64,000 nt of DNA from JAAYJR01 sp964540755 (GCA_964540755.1 CAZIOB010000167.1:21829-85828), one strand, 5' to 3'; positions 1 to 8,864 are shown, counted from the stretch's first letter. Notes: generated by a model from the sequence alone, not told the origin. A program made the numbers and translations.

Positions 1-684
1 TTTGCGGTTAATAATCATCCGTCCCCGCTGGAAAGCACGTTCTATTTGCTGTTCTGTAAGCAAATTCAGGTAATGCTTCTTCTGGAGCTCGTTTTCCAAA
101 ATGTTTACAGCATACATCAGTCCCTTTGAGCTGCAGGTTGTCCGGTGAATCAGCCCTGTAGGAGAAGAAAAAGCCAGTTCAAATGTTCCATAACCAATAC
201 TTGCCACGAAGAAGTTATCCTTTTCTTTTGTTTCACCGTTTCTTATTGCCTTCACACATCCATCTACCTCGGAAATCACATCTACTTCGGGCACTGAAAA
301 CCTGACAGTTTCCAACTCCTGGCCCCCAAGGGGCCGGGAATCAAAATTTATCTCATGGGACCCCTTAAAAAAATCAATCGCGCCGTTTTTATATGACTGA
401 TAAGAGATAAAAGGAAATCCGGCAGTGACTACCAGTTTAGAGTAATTCCCCTGTGTGGCAACAAGCAGGCCAATAAGACCCAGCAATTGATAATCAAGAT
501 CATCTGCTGAGCTGTTCAGAAATTTATGAGGAGAATTCCCCTCTTTCAAAGCCAGTTCACCTATAATGTAATCTCTTTCCTTAAAATTCACAATTTTTAT
601 TGCTTCCAGAAAGGTACCGGCTACTTTTTCATATTCCCTGTAATTTTCTTCAAAGACACTGGGGAAAATAAATGATTTTTGCAT
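1..684 (-). CDS. Degenerate actin-like (ParM/Alp-type) protein, partial
   Basis: The frame runs off the left edge, so only the first 228 codons are visible. What can be seen resembles the first half of bacterial actin-like proteins: FPSV near residues 7-10, a strand VVTAGFPFISY at 85-95, KGSHEI at 107-112, and a glycine-rich stretch SIGYGTFELAF at 162-172 where the phosphate-2 loop would lie. Two things are odd. The usual N-terminal DxG phosphate-1 strand is missing, and an in-frame TAA lies four codons before the ATG, so it is not hidden upstream. The phosphate-2 aspartate is replaced by serine. ATP binding therefore looks weak or lost. The gene follows a bactofilin gene on the same strand, so the pair may be a cytoskeletal or cell-shape unit, which is inference. 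The fold assignment rests on motif spacing only. Confidence 0.5.
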   Translation of the reverse strand, partial: MQKSFIFPSVFEENYREYEKVAGTFLEAIKIVNFKERDYIIGELALKEGNSPHKFLNSSADDLDYQLLGLIGLLVATQGNYSKLVVTAGFPFISYQSYKNGAIDFFKGSHEINFDSRPLGGQELETVRFSVPEVDVISEVDGCVKAIRNGETKEKDNFFVASIGYGTFELAFSSPTGLIHRTTCSSKGLMYAVNILENELQKKHYLNLLTEQQIERAFQRGRMIINRK

Positions 685-703
685 ATTATCTAATTATTTA
701 TAT

Positions 704-793
704 GATTAATACTAATTACTTTCAACGGTATCACGTATAACTTGAATATATTTTGATCATACACTTGTATGATTTTCCTATCGTGGTCGTTTT
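704..793 (-). repeat. Dispersed ~90-bp element, copy 1
   Basis: Read on the minus strand this stretch aligns along most of its length with the copies at 58324-58410 and 63439-63522. It has AAAACGACCACGAT, then a perfect inverted repeat ATCATAC/GTATGAT (four-base loop), then GTATGATCAAAATATAT and GATACCGTTGAAA. It ends about 20 bases before the ATG of the actin-like gene and overlaps the last codon of the bactofilin gene. GATACCGTTG partly matches the TAnnTTTG -7 promoter box. Confidence 0.6.
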
Positions 794-1361
794 ATAATGA
801 TTGTATCTGGCTTATCTTGCTTTTTAGCAGTGATATTTCCGGTGATCCCGGTGAAAAAGTATCTTTCGAACTGGTATTTTCACTTTTACGCTCCTCTGAT
901 AATGTTTTTTCATTCTCAATCTGACTCTTATCAATATCTTCCTTATTGTCCCCCTGAGGTTTAATCAAATTATCAGCTCCCAACAATGATCTTTTCCTTT
1001 CTTTATTGTGAACAGAGCTCTCCTTTCCGGGAAAGATATTGCATGTGCCATTAAAAAAAGCTGATTCTGTAATATTTATAAATCTTGTTCTGACTGATCC
1101 TTCAAAGGAGCCGCCCGGAGTTATATAAAAATTATTTTTTGCCTCAAATTCCCCCTCAGCCTTACCTTGAATAGTAATATCCCTGGCCTCCACATCACCT
1201 TTTAAATATCCGTTTTCACTGACAACAATCCTGCCTCTGATTCGCATTTTACCGTTAAACATGCCATCAATCCGTATGTCATCGTAAGAAAAAAGCTCTC
1301 CTGTCAACTTCATGCCTTTTCCTACAATAGTAAGATTTACCTGACCATTCTTATCATTCAT
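792..1361 (-). CDS. Bactofilin (polymer-forming cytoskeletal protein)
   Basis: The protein has 189 residues. Residues about 8-110 form the bactofilin domain, a right-handed beta-helix that assembles into filaments without nucleotide. The regular hydrophobic and glycine pattern is visible (IRIDGMFNGKMRI, then GYLKGDVEARDITIQGKAEG). The last 75 residues are a charged Lys/Glu/Ser tail, probably disordered. The ATG at 1361 is chosen because the frame upstream of it encodes no conserved sequence, whereas bactofilins begin close to the NLTIVGKG motif. Bactofilins act at the inner membrane in cell shape, stalk growth or chromosome anchoring. Here the downstream partner is an actin-like gene rather than the frequent M23 peptidase. 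Family assignment is firm; the specific role is unknown. Confidence 0.9.
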   Translation of the reverse strand: MNDKNGQVNLTIVGKGMKLTGELFSYDDIRIDGMFNGKMRIRGRIVVSENGYLKGDVEARDITIQGKAEGEFEAKNNFYITPGGSFEGSVRTRFINITESAFFNGTCNIFPGKESSVHNKERKRSLLGADNLIKPQGDNKEDIDKSQIENEKTLSEERKSENTSSKDTFSPGSPEISLLKSKISQIQSL

Positions 1362-1714
1362 AAAATATTTACTTCTATTATTATTATATTCAAAAAGGTA
1401 ATAACAGATCAGAAACGGGGGTAAAGTTGCAAAATTTAATATGAAAATATATAGATTAAATATGTACAATTCGTGGACACGATAAAAAAAGCAGTTGCTT
1501 TGAGGGCTAAAAAAAAACCAGAGACCGTATCGCAATTTTTTATATTGCCACAGGCCCCTGGAGAAATGACTCAGGCATAAAATCACTCTTCATTGAAAAA
1601 ATGGTAATATCAACAGATATTATATAGTAAACATTTGTTCCCGGATTCTTCGTGTCACTTTAATGGCAGCCGGGATAAGTTTGCCTGAATGATTTTAATT
1701 ATTATAACATAGAA
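1362..1714. other. Intergenic region without recognised gene
   Basis: This is 353 bases between the DUF4382 lipoprotein gene and the bactofilin gene, both on the minus strand. It is AT-rich. I found no coding sequence, no tRNA, no convincing terminator and no exact TAnnTTTG box in the orientation needed for the bactofilin gene. The bactofilin promoter is presumably here but is not identified. Confidence 0.5.
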
Positions 1715-2641
1715 TCACTGTTCTTTAACCAGCTCAAAATTTTGCTCTTTGGATTCACCAACACCAAGATACAGTTCTTCTTTCTCCTCCTCATATCCCT
1801 CCAAAATACAGGTAAGAGAATAATCTCCTGATAATAAACCAACTATGGCATAGTAACCTTTATCGTCAGTAAGGGCAGTTGTAACTGTATCAGTACCTGA
1901 CAAAAGGGTTAAGGAGGCATCTTTCATGACCGTACCTGTCGTATCAGAAACCACACCAAAAATTTCTCCTGATACCATGGTGGCAACAGCTCTGACCACC
2001 GGCTTAAAAATAAATCCAACCACCTTATCATAGCCAAACTTCATATTGCCTCTCAGAACAAAAGAACGGCTGACATCGAAATCAAGCAATAATTCGGCAG
2101 TTGATACCCCATCAACCTCCAGCCGGGGATCAATCTTAATTTTCAGTCCGCTTGCATCACCACTGGGGACTTTAAGGTCAAACCATGTACTGTCTTTAAG
2201 CATAATTGAGGCATCAACAACATGAAGCCTTATCTCCCTGTAAACTCCGGCAGGTACTTCAGCCTCTGCAATAATACTTGTTTTACCGTTACTGAGTTCA
2301 AGTAGATTATATGTCATCTCTTCTTCAAGTTCGATCAAGACCGGTGCAGAATCGTCATCATCATTTTCTGCCTCGCCATTCTTCTCCGTGCCATTTTCCT
2401 CCTCATTATCATCATCATTTTCTGTTTCAAGATCCTCTTCTCCGGTATCCTCTTTAAGAAGCTTAATCCAATCAATAGTGATATTTGCTTCAGCTACCAT
2501 ATCAGCCGGGAAAGGAGCATCAGTAAGCCTGATAACAACTCTTCCTGACTTAGGATTCTCATCATTAAAAATTGTTTCATTACAACCAATAATGAATCCA
2601 AACAAAATTACAGCTATTATAAGTGGCCATCTTGTCTTCAT
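1715..2641 (-). CDS. DUF4382 lipoprotein with C-terminal carboxypeptidase-regulatory-like domain
   Basis: The protein has 308 residues. A lipoprotein signal ends at Cys20 (FIIGC). Residues about 30-220 match the DUF4382 family (RVVIRLTDAPFPAD at the start, then VPAGVYREIRLHV). Residues about 224-305 form a CarboxypepD_reg-like Ig fold (GVVSDTTGTVMKDASL, GYYAIVGLLSGDYSL). Between residues 64 and 98 there is a low-complexity Glu/Asp/Asn linker inside the DUF4382 part, longer than the fold should need. The start at 2641 is supported by a strong GGAGG four bases upstream, which is unusual in this phylum. The gene is last in the sigma/TonB/FecR series, 27 bases after fecR. It is probably a surface or periplasmic lipoprotein of unknown ligand. 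Confidence 0.85.
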   Translation of the reverse strand: MKTRWPLIIAVILFGFIIGCNETIFNDENPKSGRVVIRLTDAPFPADMVAEANITIDWIKLLKEDTGEEDLETENDDDNEEENGTEKNGEAENDDDDSAPVLIELEEEMTYNLLELSNGKTSIIAEAEVPAGVYREIRLHVVDASIMLKDSTWFDLKVPSGDASGLKIKIDPRLEVDGVSTAELLLDFDVSRSFVLRGNMKFGYDKVVGFIFKPVVRAVATMVSGEIFGVVSDTTGTVMKDASLTLLSGTDTVTTALTDDKGYYAIVGLLSGDYSLTCILEGYEEEKEELYLGVGESKEQNFELVKEQ

Positions 2642-2668
2642 AATTCCTCCATTTTTAATTTTCAGGTA

Positions 2669-3520
2669 TTATATATTATGTATAAGTATCCTATTTTTAT
2701 CAATATAACGATATTCCAGTCGCAATGACCTGCATACAATCTGAAGAGCACTTTCCAGATTCCCGGTAGAAAAAGATCCGGTAAAATTTCTTGATATTCC
2801 TTTCTGAATCTCAATCCGTACATTAAAAAAAACTTCAAGCTGACCAACTACGTCTGTTAACCGGACATCGGAAAAATTGCCTGTAAACTTTGCAAATTCA
2901 GGATAGCTGGAAGGAGTATCCGCTATCTCTTTTTCCACAGCCCTATTGTCTGATGAGAATTTATTCCCCTGATCCAGTATCCAGCTTACATCATTAATTT
3001 TTGTTCTGACTTTTCCATGATAACAGTGAACTATAAACTCATCTTCTCTTCCTTCAACAAGAAACCGTGTTCCCAATACTTCAACATTTCCCTTTTTAGT
3101 TTTTACCTGGAATTCCGTACCATTAACAACTTCAAAATAAGCTTCTCCGTAAAGCTCGACTTGCCTGTTCCACCTGTATTTCCTGAATTCTATCTTACTG
3201 TCATCATGCAAAATAACTCTTGAGTGGTCAGGAAGGCGACAGGTAACTATATCTTCATCTCCTGTCGAAATTACTATAGTCGCTGTAAAAAAATAAAAAG
3301 TTATTAACAGTAAAATTAAAGCTGCAGCAGATATTCCTGCTATAACAAGCCTTCTTACATTATAGTTCCTCTGTAAATTTCTATAATCAGTGTCATCGAT
3401 TTTTCTCATGATATTATCCATGGCCTCTCTCCTGCCCGGGCCGGCCTGCAACTTATAATGGCTAATCAGCCTGTCGGCATAATCCAATGATGATTTCATA
3501 TTTTTATTAACCCCGGTCAT
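2669..3520 (-). CDS. FecR-family anti-sigma factor with DUF4974 domain
   Basis: The protein has 283 residues. The cytoplasmic N-terminal part (1-56) would bind the ECF sigma factor. A single membrane helix lies at about 58-80. The FecR domain at about 90-190 has the typical LPDHSRVILHDDSKIEF and VKTKKGNVEVLGTRF segments. The DUF4974 domain follows at about 215-283 and ends in LRLEYRYIDKNRILI. FecR proteins relay occupancy of a TonB receptor to the sigma factor. Either ATG 3520 or ATG 3499 could be the start; the longer form is given. Its place downstream of the receptor gene, rather than between sigma and receptor, is unusual. Confidence 0.93.
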   Translation of the reverse strand: MTGVNKNMKSSLDYADRLISHYKLQAGPGRREAMDNIMRKIDDTDYRNLQRNYNVRRLVIAGISAAALILLLITFYFFTATIVISTGDEDIVTCRLPDHSRVILHDDSKIEFRKYRWNRQVELYGEAYFEVVNGTEFQVKTKKGNVEVLGTRFLVEGREDEFIVHCYHGKVRTKINDVSWILDQGNKFSSDNRAVEKEIADTPSSYPEFAKFTGNFSDVRLTDVVGQLEVFFNVRIEIQKGISRNFTGSFSTGNLESALQIVCRSLRLEYRYIDKNRILIHNI

Positions 3521-3661
3521 TATTTAGAATAATTTCCTTATTATATGACAACTACATTTATACTATCCAAAAAATGATTATTACCCTACCTCCACATTCA
3601 ATTATTTATGAATATCTTTTATTCTGACTGCAAATATTACCGGAATAACAGCCAGATGCAA

Positions 3662-6310
3662 TTAATGAATTTTCAAATTCATAAAGAACACAGGAGTAAA
3701 ACCTAATGCTGAAATATCAGAACGTACAGTGAGAGATCCTGTATCTGACGAAAAGCGGAGATAATTCACATCCACAATATTTTTACGGTCAAGAACATTA
3801 AGGAAAGAAACGCCTGCATTGAATAATAAATTACCGGTACGAAAATCTCTGACCAATGCAAAATCAATCTGCGAAAAATAATCTGTCCTCTCAATATTCA
3901 TTTCCATCTGGTTGTCTGTAAAACGGATGACCGGCAATCCGCCTGCAAAATGCCAGCTGCCGGTCAGATGCCAGTTTTTCCATGTAAACATCTCTGTTAT
4001 CTTTAGCCGGTGCAATCTGTCATTGTAACCAGGGAACCATTGATCATTCATTATATTTTCAGTCTGCTCCTCTGTTTTAGACAGTGAATAGCTGATCATG
4101 TGATTAAAGTAAGAATGTTTTTTCTGAAGAAATATATCAACGCCCCTATATCTTTCATTACTTTCGAGGGGAAAATATTTAATGACAGGATTGTCTCGTG
4201 ACATCACTTCCCGGGCAAATAAATTCACCTTGCCGGTGATATTTTTCAGATAAGCTTCTATTTCAATATACCATCCGTTATTAATATACTTTGCTCCTAA
4301 AATATTATGATGCCCTTTGGCTATGCCCATTCCTTCTTCTCCGGGCAAATACCAGATCCGGTTAAAATGCCCTTCGCTGTCAAAACGTTTTATCCCGTTT
4401 AAAAACTGATAATAAATTCCACTTAACAGGTATAATTTAAAATCCTTTTGAGGAATGACCTCAACTCCTCCGCGCGGCTGGAAATATAATCGCTTATCCT
4501 TTAAATTATAGTTTGTCCTTACACCCCATCTTAAATTCAACCATTCGCTAAGATCAATTCGCTGTTCTATAAAACCATTTGCCATTTGAAGGGTTGCATT
4601 GTCAACAATCGAATCTATGCCTATCTCCTGTAAGGACCGTTGGGCAAAAAAACGGTAACTGTAATTATCAGAAGTAAATCCAATACCTGCACTATTACTG
4701 AATATACCAGGATTATATTCAGTTTTCCATCTTACACGATATTCCCCGATACTATTAAATCCGTTATCAATATCATAAGTCAGACGCTCATAAGTCCGCT
4801 CTTTCGTCCTGGCAAGTCCTTTACCTTTTCCCACTCCCTGTCCCGGATTCTCAATTATTTCGGTGACCTCCTGCAACTCTCCTGTTTCATCAATAACATC
4901 CCTCTCAAAACCTGAAAAACCGGCGGAAAAAGAATGAAACCACCTGCTGTCTGCCTGCCAGTCCATATTTATGCTTATCCCCAAAGTATTTCCATCAACA
5001 CTTTCATTCCTGTAATAATCTTTTGTGCTTACCAGCTCAAAATCCCTGCTTTGATGATCCGTGCCATATAAGAAATTTATATTTAATTCAAAATTTTCTG
5101 ATGGATGAAAACTAATTTTAGAATTTATATCCTGATATTTAATAGTAGGGATAATGGTTGACCGAATTTGATCTTCCTGATTGCCGGCTACATCATCTAT
5201 AAGTCTGTAATAAAGATAATTTTGCCACCTGTCGATGAAAGAACGCCGCCACGCAGCAGTAACAGAAAACTTATTCGTTATAGGTATATTAGTCAGAACA
5301 TTGTAATTCAATAAATTAGCAGACAGGTCAACATAAGGCCTGTTATTTTTACCCGACTTGCCGATAAGATGGATCAATCCTGCCACGCGATCGCCGAATT
5401 CCGCACTAAATCCACCGCGTGAAACAAAAGCCTGACTGACAAATTTGGCATTCAAAACGCTCATATTACCCAGCAAATGACTGGTTTCTAAAACTGGAAT
5501 ACCATCAAAAAGTATCAGGTTGTCTGAAGGTGAGCTCCCTCTGACTGAGAGTCCTGATTCTCCCCCATATATAAAATTAACTCCCGGGATCAATATAAGA
5601 GCATTACCAAGATCGTCATCTGAGACACGGGGAAAATTTAAAGATTTAAGCGGATTAAAACCTATGCTTTCAGGCATGGGTGCAGCCTGAAGAATCTGCT
5701 TTTCATAACTGATGACCTGAACAGGGTCCATCATTATATCAGATGGCTCAAGCAGAAACAAAATACCGGCTCCTGTTGAAACAGTAGTGTCCAGTCTCTC
5801 ATAACCCAAATGGCTTATAATGATATTAACAGAATCATCAGGAGGAATTTCAAAACTAAAGAATCCCAGTTCATTTGTCATTGAACCTTTGTCTGTATCC
5901 CATACCACATTACAATAAACCAAATCCTCCCCTGTTATTTTATCCTTTACATAGCCGGTAACAATAACTGGTTCAGGTTTCGATGGTTCAGGAGACGGAA
6001 TATACCCAGATTTTTCACAGGTCAGAACCCAGGTCCCCTCAATAAATTCAGATTCAACAAAATAATTTTCATTTAATAATTCCAGAAAATCTCTGACAGT
6101 GGCATTTTTTAATCTGAAATTAACCTCTATTTTACTGAAAGAATCAGAATCGAATGCAAATTTAATACGATATTTATCTGCTATTTGCTCCAGTACCTTA
6201 TCCAGGGAATTCCCCTCCGCGGAAAATGAAATATTATCCTGTGCAGATAACGAATGTAACCATGATAACAGGAATAATAAGAAAATAGTATGAATAATTC
6301 TATAATACAA
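3662..6310 (-). CDS. TonB-dependent receptor with N-terminal STN signalling domain
   Basis: The protein has 882 residues. A signal peptide covers about 1-23 (ending LHSLSAQ). An STN domain at about 28-85 is the module that contacts FecR. A CarboxypepD_reg domain follows at about 115-200, the plug at about 215-320 (SGLSVRGSSPSDNLILFDG), and a 22-strand-type barrel fills the rest. It imports an unknown ligand across the outer membrane and signals to the neighbouring FecR and sigma factor. No SusD-type lipoprotein gene is adjacent, so a classic polysaccharide-utilisation locus is unlikely. No ATG precedes the signal peptide; the most likely start is TTG at 6310, 25 bases after the sigma gene. 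The family is certain, the substrate is not. Confidence 0.92.
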   Translation of the reverse strand: MYYRIIHTIFLLFLLSWLHSLSAQDNISFSAEGNSLDKVLEQIADKYRIKFAFDSDSFSKIEVNFRLKNATVRDFLELLNENYFVESEFIEGTWVLTCEKSGYIPSPEPSKPEPVIVTGYVKDKITGEDLVYCNVVWDTDKGSMTNELGFFSFEIPPDDSVNIIISHLGYERLDTTVSTGAGILFLLEPSDIMMDPVQVISYEKQILQAAPMPESIGFNPLKSLNFPRVSDDDLGNALILIPGVNFIYGGESGLSVRGSSPSDNLILFDGIPVLETSHLLGNMSVLNAKFVSQAFVSRGGFSAEFGDRVAGLIHLIGKSGKNNRPYVDLSANLLNYNVLTNIPITNKFSVTAAWRRSFIDRWQNYLYYRLIDDVAGNQEDQIRSTIIPTIKYQDINSKISFHPSENFELNINFLYGTDHQSRDFELVSTKDYYRNESVDGNTLGISINMDWQADSRWFHSFSAGFSGFERDVIDETGELQEVTEIIENPGQGVGKGKGLARTKERTYERLTYDIDNGFNSIGEYRVRWKTEYNPGIFSNSAGIGFTSDNYSYRFFAQRSLQEIGIDSIVDNATLQMANGFIEQRIDLSEWLNLRWGVRTNYNLKDKRLYFQPRGGVEVIPQKDFKLYLLSGIYYQFLNGIKRFDSEGHFNRIWYLPGEEGMGIAKGHHNILGAKYINNGWYIEIEAYLKNITGKVNLFAREVMSRDNPVIKYFPLESNERYRGVDIFLQKKHSYFNHMISYSLSKTEEQTENIMNDQWFPGYNDRLHRLKITEMFTWKNWHLTGSWHFAGGLPVIRFTDNQMEMNIERTDYFSQIDFALVRDFRTGNLLFNAGVSFLNVLDRKNIVDVNYLRFSSDTGSLTVRSDISALGFTPVFFMNLKIH

Positions 6311-6335
6311 AGATGAGGGTATTTTTAAAATATTA

Positions 6336-6848
6336 TCAGATACTGCTCTCCAGTCCTTTTCTTAAAATTGACAATGCCCTGCCTATTTGTTTTTCCACAG
6401 CTTTAACCGTCACGCCTGTATTTTGTGCTATTTCCCTGTATGTGAGCCTGTCGATACGGTTCATAAGAAAAGCTGCCCTGCACTTATCCGGCATTCCTGA
6501 TATGATACGCTGCAGCCGCTGGTCAAATTCTTTGAGTTCCATTATAAATTCAGGTGACTCATTTTCAACCTCTTCATCTTCAAAATATGTTGACCGGAAT
6601 TTAATATTATATTTTCTCTGGCGCTCTGTCTTTAAAAAACTGTTCCGGGCAATTTTAAATAAATAGGGACGAACAGTTTCATCTCTCACCTTAGATCGTT
6701 TCTCCCATAATTGCAGAAATACATCCTGAGTTAAATCCCCGGCTAAATCTGTATCTCCTGAAAGATAGATCAGATAGTTACGGATGTATTCGTAATTCTT
6801 TTCAAATATCTCCTTAAACCATTCTCTGGCCTCTGATCCCATCATCAT
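6336..6848 (-). CDS. ECF RNA polymerase sigma factor, Bacteroidetes type
   Basis: The protein has about 170 residues. Sigma region 2 spans about residues 10-80 (the DLAGDLTQDVFLQLWEKR segment contacts core polymerase and the -10 element). Region 4 spans about 115-165 (MPDKCRAAFLMNRIDRLTYR, then a helix-turn-helix REIAQNTGVTVKAVEKQIGR). Three ATG codons in a row leave the exact start open by two codons. It should direct transcription of the downstream receptor, fecR and lipoprotein genes when FecR releases it. The gap to the receptor gene is 25 bases, and 19 bases separate it from galM upstream, so read-through from galM is possible. Confidence 0.94.
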   Translation of the reverse strand: MMMGSEAREWFKEIFEKNYEYIRNYLIYLSGDTDLAGDLTQDVFLQLWEKRSKVRDETVRPYLFKIARNSFLKTERQRKYNIKFRSTYFEDEEVENESPEFIMELKEFDQRLQRIISGMPDKCRAAFLMNRIDRLTYREIAQNTGVTVKAVEKQIGRALSILRKGLESSI

Positions 6849-6867
6849 AAAGGCATAACAGCTGCTG

Positions 6868-7998
6868 TTACCCGTTTTTAACTGAAAATTTATAAACTGT
6901 AGCTGACTTATAAACCTCTCCTGGTCTTACAAGGGTAGGCGGGAATCCCGGTTGATTGGGACTGTCAGGATAATGCTGTGTCTCCAGACAAAAACCGGTA
7001 CGTTTGTTATAAGGTTTTCCACTATTGCCGGTTTCACTCCCGTCGAGGAAATTCCCGGTGTATAACTGTATTCCCGGTTCATTAGTATAGACCTCCATAA
7101 AACGGCCGCTTTCAGGTTCAAAAACACTTGCTGCAAATGCCATCTCTCCCGGTTCTTTATTTATAACATAATTGAAATCATATCCTAATCCATGAACAAT
7201 CTGTTCATTATCATCATCTATCCGTTCACCTATAGGATGCGGTTCAGTAAAATCAAGCGCTGTGCCGCGAATATCTTTTATTTCACCCGTAGGTATCATA
7301 CTATTATCAATGACCGGCGTTGATTTATCCGCATTTATAACCAGAATATGGTCCAGAATATTACCATTACCTTCACCTTTCAGATTGAAATAGGAATGGT
7401 TGGTCATATTGATATGCGTAGCCTTGTCAGTAGTAGCCTCGTAATCAATTCTCAACTCATTATTATCTGTCAGGGTATATGTTACCTTAACATTCTTGTT
7501 ACCCGGAAAACCAAATTCACCGTCAGCACTTTCAAGCGTAAAAATGGTTACATTATCTTTCGTACTGTAATTCCATACCTTGCGATACCAGCTGTCGGGG
7601 CCTGAATGAAGGCAGGCTTCGCCGTTATTGACCGGAAGATTGTAAGTTTCTCCGTCTATAACAAATTTTGCATTTGCTATACGGTTAGCATACGGTCCTA
7701 CCACTGCACCATGACTAGCGCCATATTTCTGATAATCCGCGACAGAATTAAACCCCAGCACAACATCGTCATAATTCCCATTTTTATCCGGCACATAAAC
7801 TGATACGATTTTCGCTCCGTAATTGGTAAGTGCTACTACCATGCCATTACTGTTCTCCATGGTAATCAAAGTGGTTTGTTTACCGTCAATAGTTTTCTCG
7901 AATGATTCTTTTGAATAAGGCATTTCAATTTCTTTTTTAGTTTCTGAAGTACAAGATATAAAAAAAGCGATCAATAAAAACAGACTGATTTTCTTCAT
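6868..7998 (-). CDS. galM: Aldose 1-epimerase (mutarotase), lipoprotein form
   Basis: The protein has 376 residues. It starts with a lipoprotein signal (FFISC, lipid attachment at Cys16), so it is exported, unlike cytoplasmic GalM of enterics. Galactose-mutarotase motifs are present: NYGAKIVSVYVPDKNG near residue 58, CLHSGPDSWY, the catalytic His region NMTNHSYFNLKG, and the catalytic Glu region GFCLETQHYPDSPNQPGFPP near the C-terminus. It interconverts alpha and beta anomers of glucose or galactose, probably in the periplasm. It lies 19 bases upstream of the ECF sigma gene, which hints that the linked receptor could handle a sugar-containing ligand; that is inference. Confidence 0.93.
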   Translation of the reverse strand: MKKISLFLLIAFFISCTSETKKEIEMPYSKESFEKTIDGKQTTLITMENSNGMVVALTNYGAKIVSVYVPDKNGNYDDVVLGFNSVADYQKYGASHGAVVGPYANRIANAKFVIDGETYNLPVNNGEACLHSGPDSWYRKVWNYSTKDNVTIFTLESADGEFGFPGNKNVKVTYTLTDNNELRIDYEATTDKATHINMTNHSYFNLKGEGNGNILDHILVINADKSTPVIDNSMIPTGEIKDIRGTALDFTEPHPIGERIDDDNEQIVHGLGYDFNYVINKEPGEMAFAASVFEPESGRFMEVYTNEPGIQLYTGNFLDGSETGNSGKPYNKRTGFCLETQHYPDSPNQPGFPPTLVRPGEVYKSATVYKFSVKNG

Positions 7999-8263
7999 AC
8001 GTTTATAATTATCTTAATGGTAACAATTTTAACTATACTCCTGAAGCAGGCTTTCCCTGTTAAAAATATTAAAGCCATAAAAATATAAATTCAACAGGAA
8101 AACTACTTTAAATTTTTATAAAAGATTTCGCTGAAAGCACTATCCATTTCATTTTCAATAATTCAAACGCAAAAAATAAATACCTGATCAAGATAACTTT
8201 TGTCATAAATTACAAAATATTATTATTATATATTTGCCGGTCTGAATTCATTCATCATCAAGA

Positions 8264-8467
8264 ATGAAACGAATTCTTCCCGGCATTATTATTACAGGTA
8301 AAATGAAAAAGTCACATTTTAATTTACAAGCCATAAAATCCTTCTGGAAAGATATTAATAAGGCAATAACCGGCACGGAAAGTAAATCTGCATACCTTGC
8401 CTTGCCGGCATTTATAATTTTCAGGAGAGGAAAATGTAAATTGAGAGAGGTATATAATTATTCTTAG
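8264..8467 (+). CDS. Possible small protein, unrecognised
   Basis: An ATG-initiated 67-codon frame lies in an otherwise empty region. It has a promoter-like TATATTTG at 8229-8236, which would put the transcript start about 20 bases before the ATG. The product would be basic with a hydrophobic start (MKRILPGIIITGKMKK) and no known domain. Codon use gives no clear help at this length. It could equally be chance; I list it because the promoter spacing fits. Confidence 0.22.
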   Translation: MKRILPGIIITGKMKKSHFNLQAIKSFWKDINKAITGTESKSAYLALPAFIIFRRGKCKLREVYNYS

Positions 8468-8478
8468 GGGAAAAAACC

Positions 8479-8508
8479 AAGGGTAAATATTTTTATTTAC
8501 TTACCCTT
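8479..8508 (-). terminator. Terminator of the thrS-infC-rpmI-rplT operon
   Basis: Inverted repeat with arms AAGGGTAA and TTACCCTT, with additional pairing TAAATA/TATTTA inside. On the minus strand it is followed by GG and a run of six T, as expected of an intrinsic terminator, 12 bases after the rplT stop codon. On the plus strand no T run follows. Confidence 0.75.
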
Positions 8509-8519
8509 GACCATATTAA

Positions 8520-8864
8520 TTATTTTACCTGTTGAACGATAGCTTTAAAATCCTCAGGATGGTTCATAGCCAGATCAGCCAGCACCTTCCTGTTAATTTC
8601 TATATTATTTTTCTTTAAAAGTCCCATAAAACGGGAATATGACAATCCTTCAAGCCGGGCAGCTGCATTTATACGCTGAATCCATAAAGCACGGAAGGTT
8701 CTTTTTTTATTTTTTCTGTCACGATATGCATACTGCAATCCTTTTTCATAGGTATTTTTGGCGACAGTCCATACATTTTTACGCGCACCGAAATAACCTT
8801 TAGTTTTTTTCAATATTCTTTTTCTCCGGGCACGTGATGCTGCATTGTTTACACTTCTTGGCAT
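8520..8864 (-). CDS. rplT: 50S ribosomal protein L20
   Basis: The protein has 114 residues, the normal length. It begins MPRSVNNAASRARRKRIL; the ATG at 8864 is chosen over an in-frame ATG 12 codons upstream because L20 proteins start with this conserved MPR segment. The body has the typical GYFGARKNVWTVAKN and ALWIQRINAAAR motifs. L20 binds 23S rRNA early in large-subunit assembly and in several bacteria represses its own operon. Here a 195-base gap separates it from rpmI. Confidence 0.97.
   Translation of the reverse strand: MPRSVNNAASRARRKRILKKTKGYFGARKNVWTVAKNTYEKGLQYAYRDRKNKKRTFRALWIQRINAAARLEGLSYSRFMGLLKKNNIEINRKVLADLAMNHPEDFKAIVQQVK

Larger units (their letters stand above)
7999..8519. 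other. Intergenic region between galM and rplT
   Basis: This is 521 bases. It contains the rplT terminator (8479-8508) and a plus-strand TATATTTG box at 8229-8236. Twenty-eight bases after that box a 67-codon open frame begins (8264-8467). The rest is AT-rich and shows no recognisable gene. No exact -7 box for galM was found on the minus strand. Confidence 0.5.

Noticed and set aside
1662..1688. Sigma-54 promoter before the bactofilin gene
   Set aside because: TGGCAG and TTTGC occur but the distance between GG and GC is 16 bases instead of 10.
7999..8060. Eighth copy of the dispersed element upstream of galM
   Set aside because: On the minus strand GTTACCATTAAGATAATTA resembles the right end of the element, but the middle and left repeats are missing; it is within chance for AT-rich promoter DNA.
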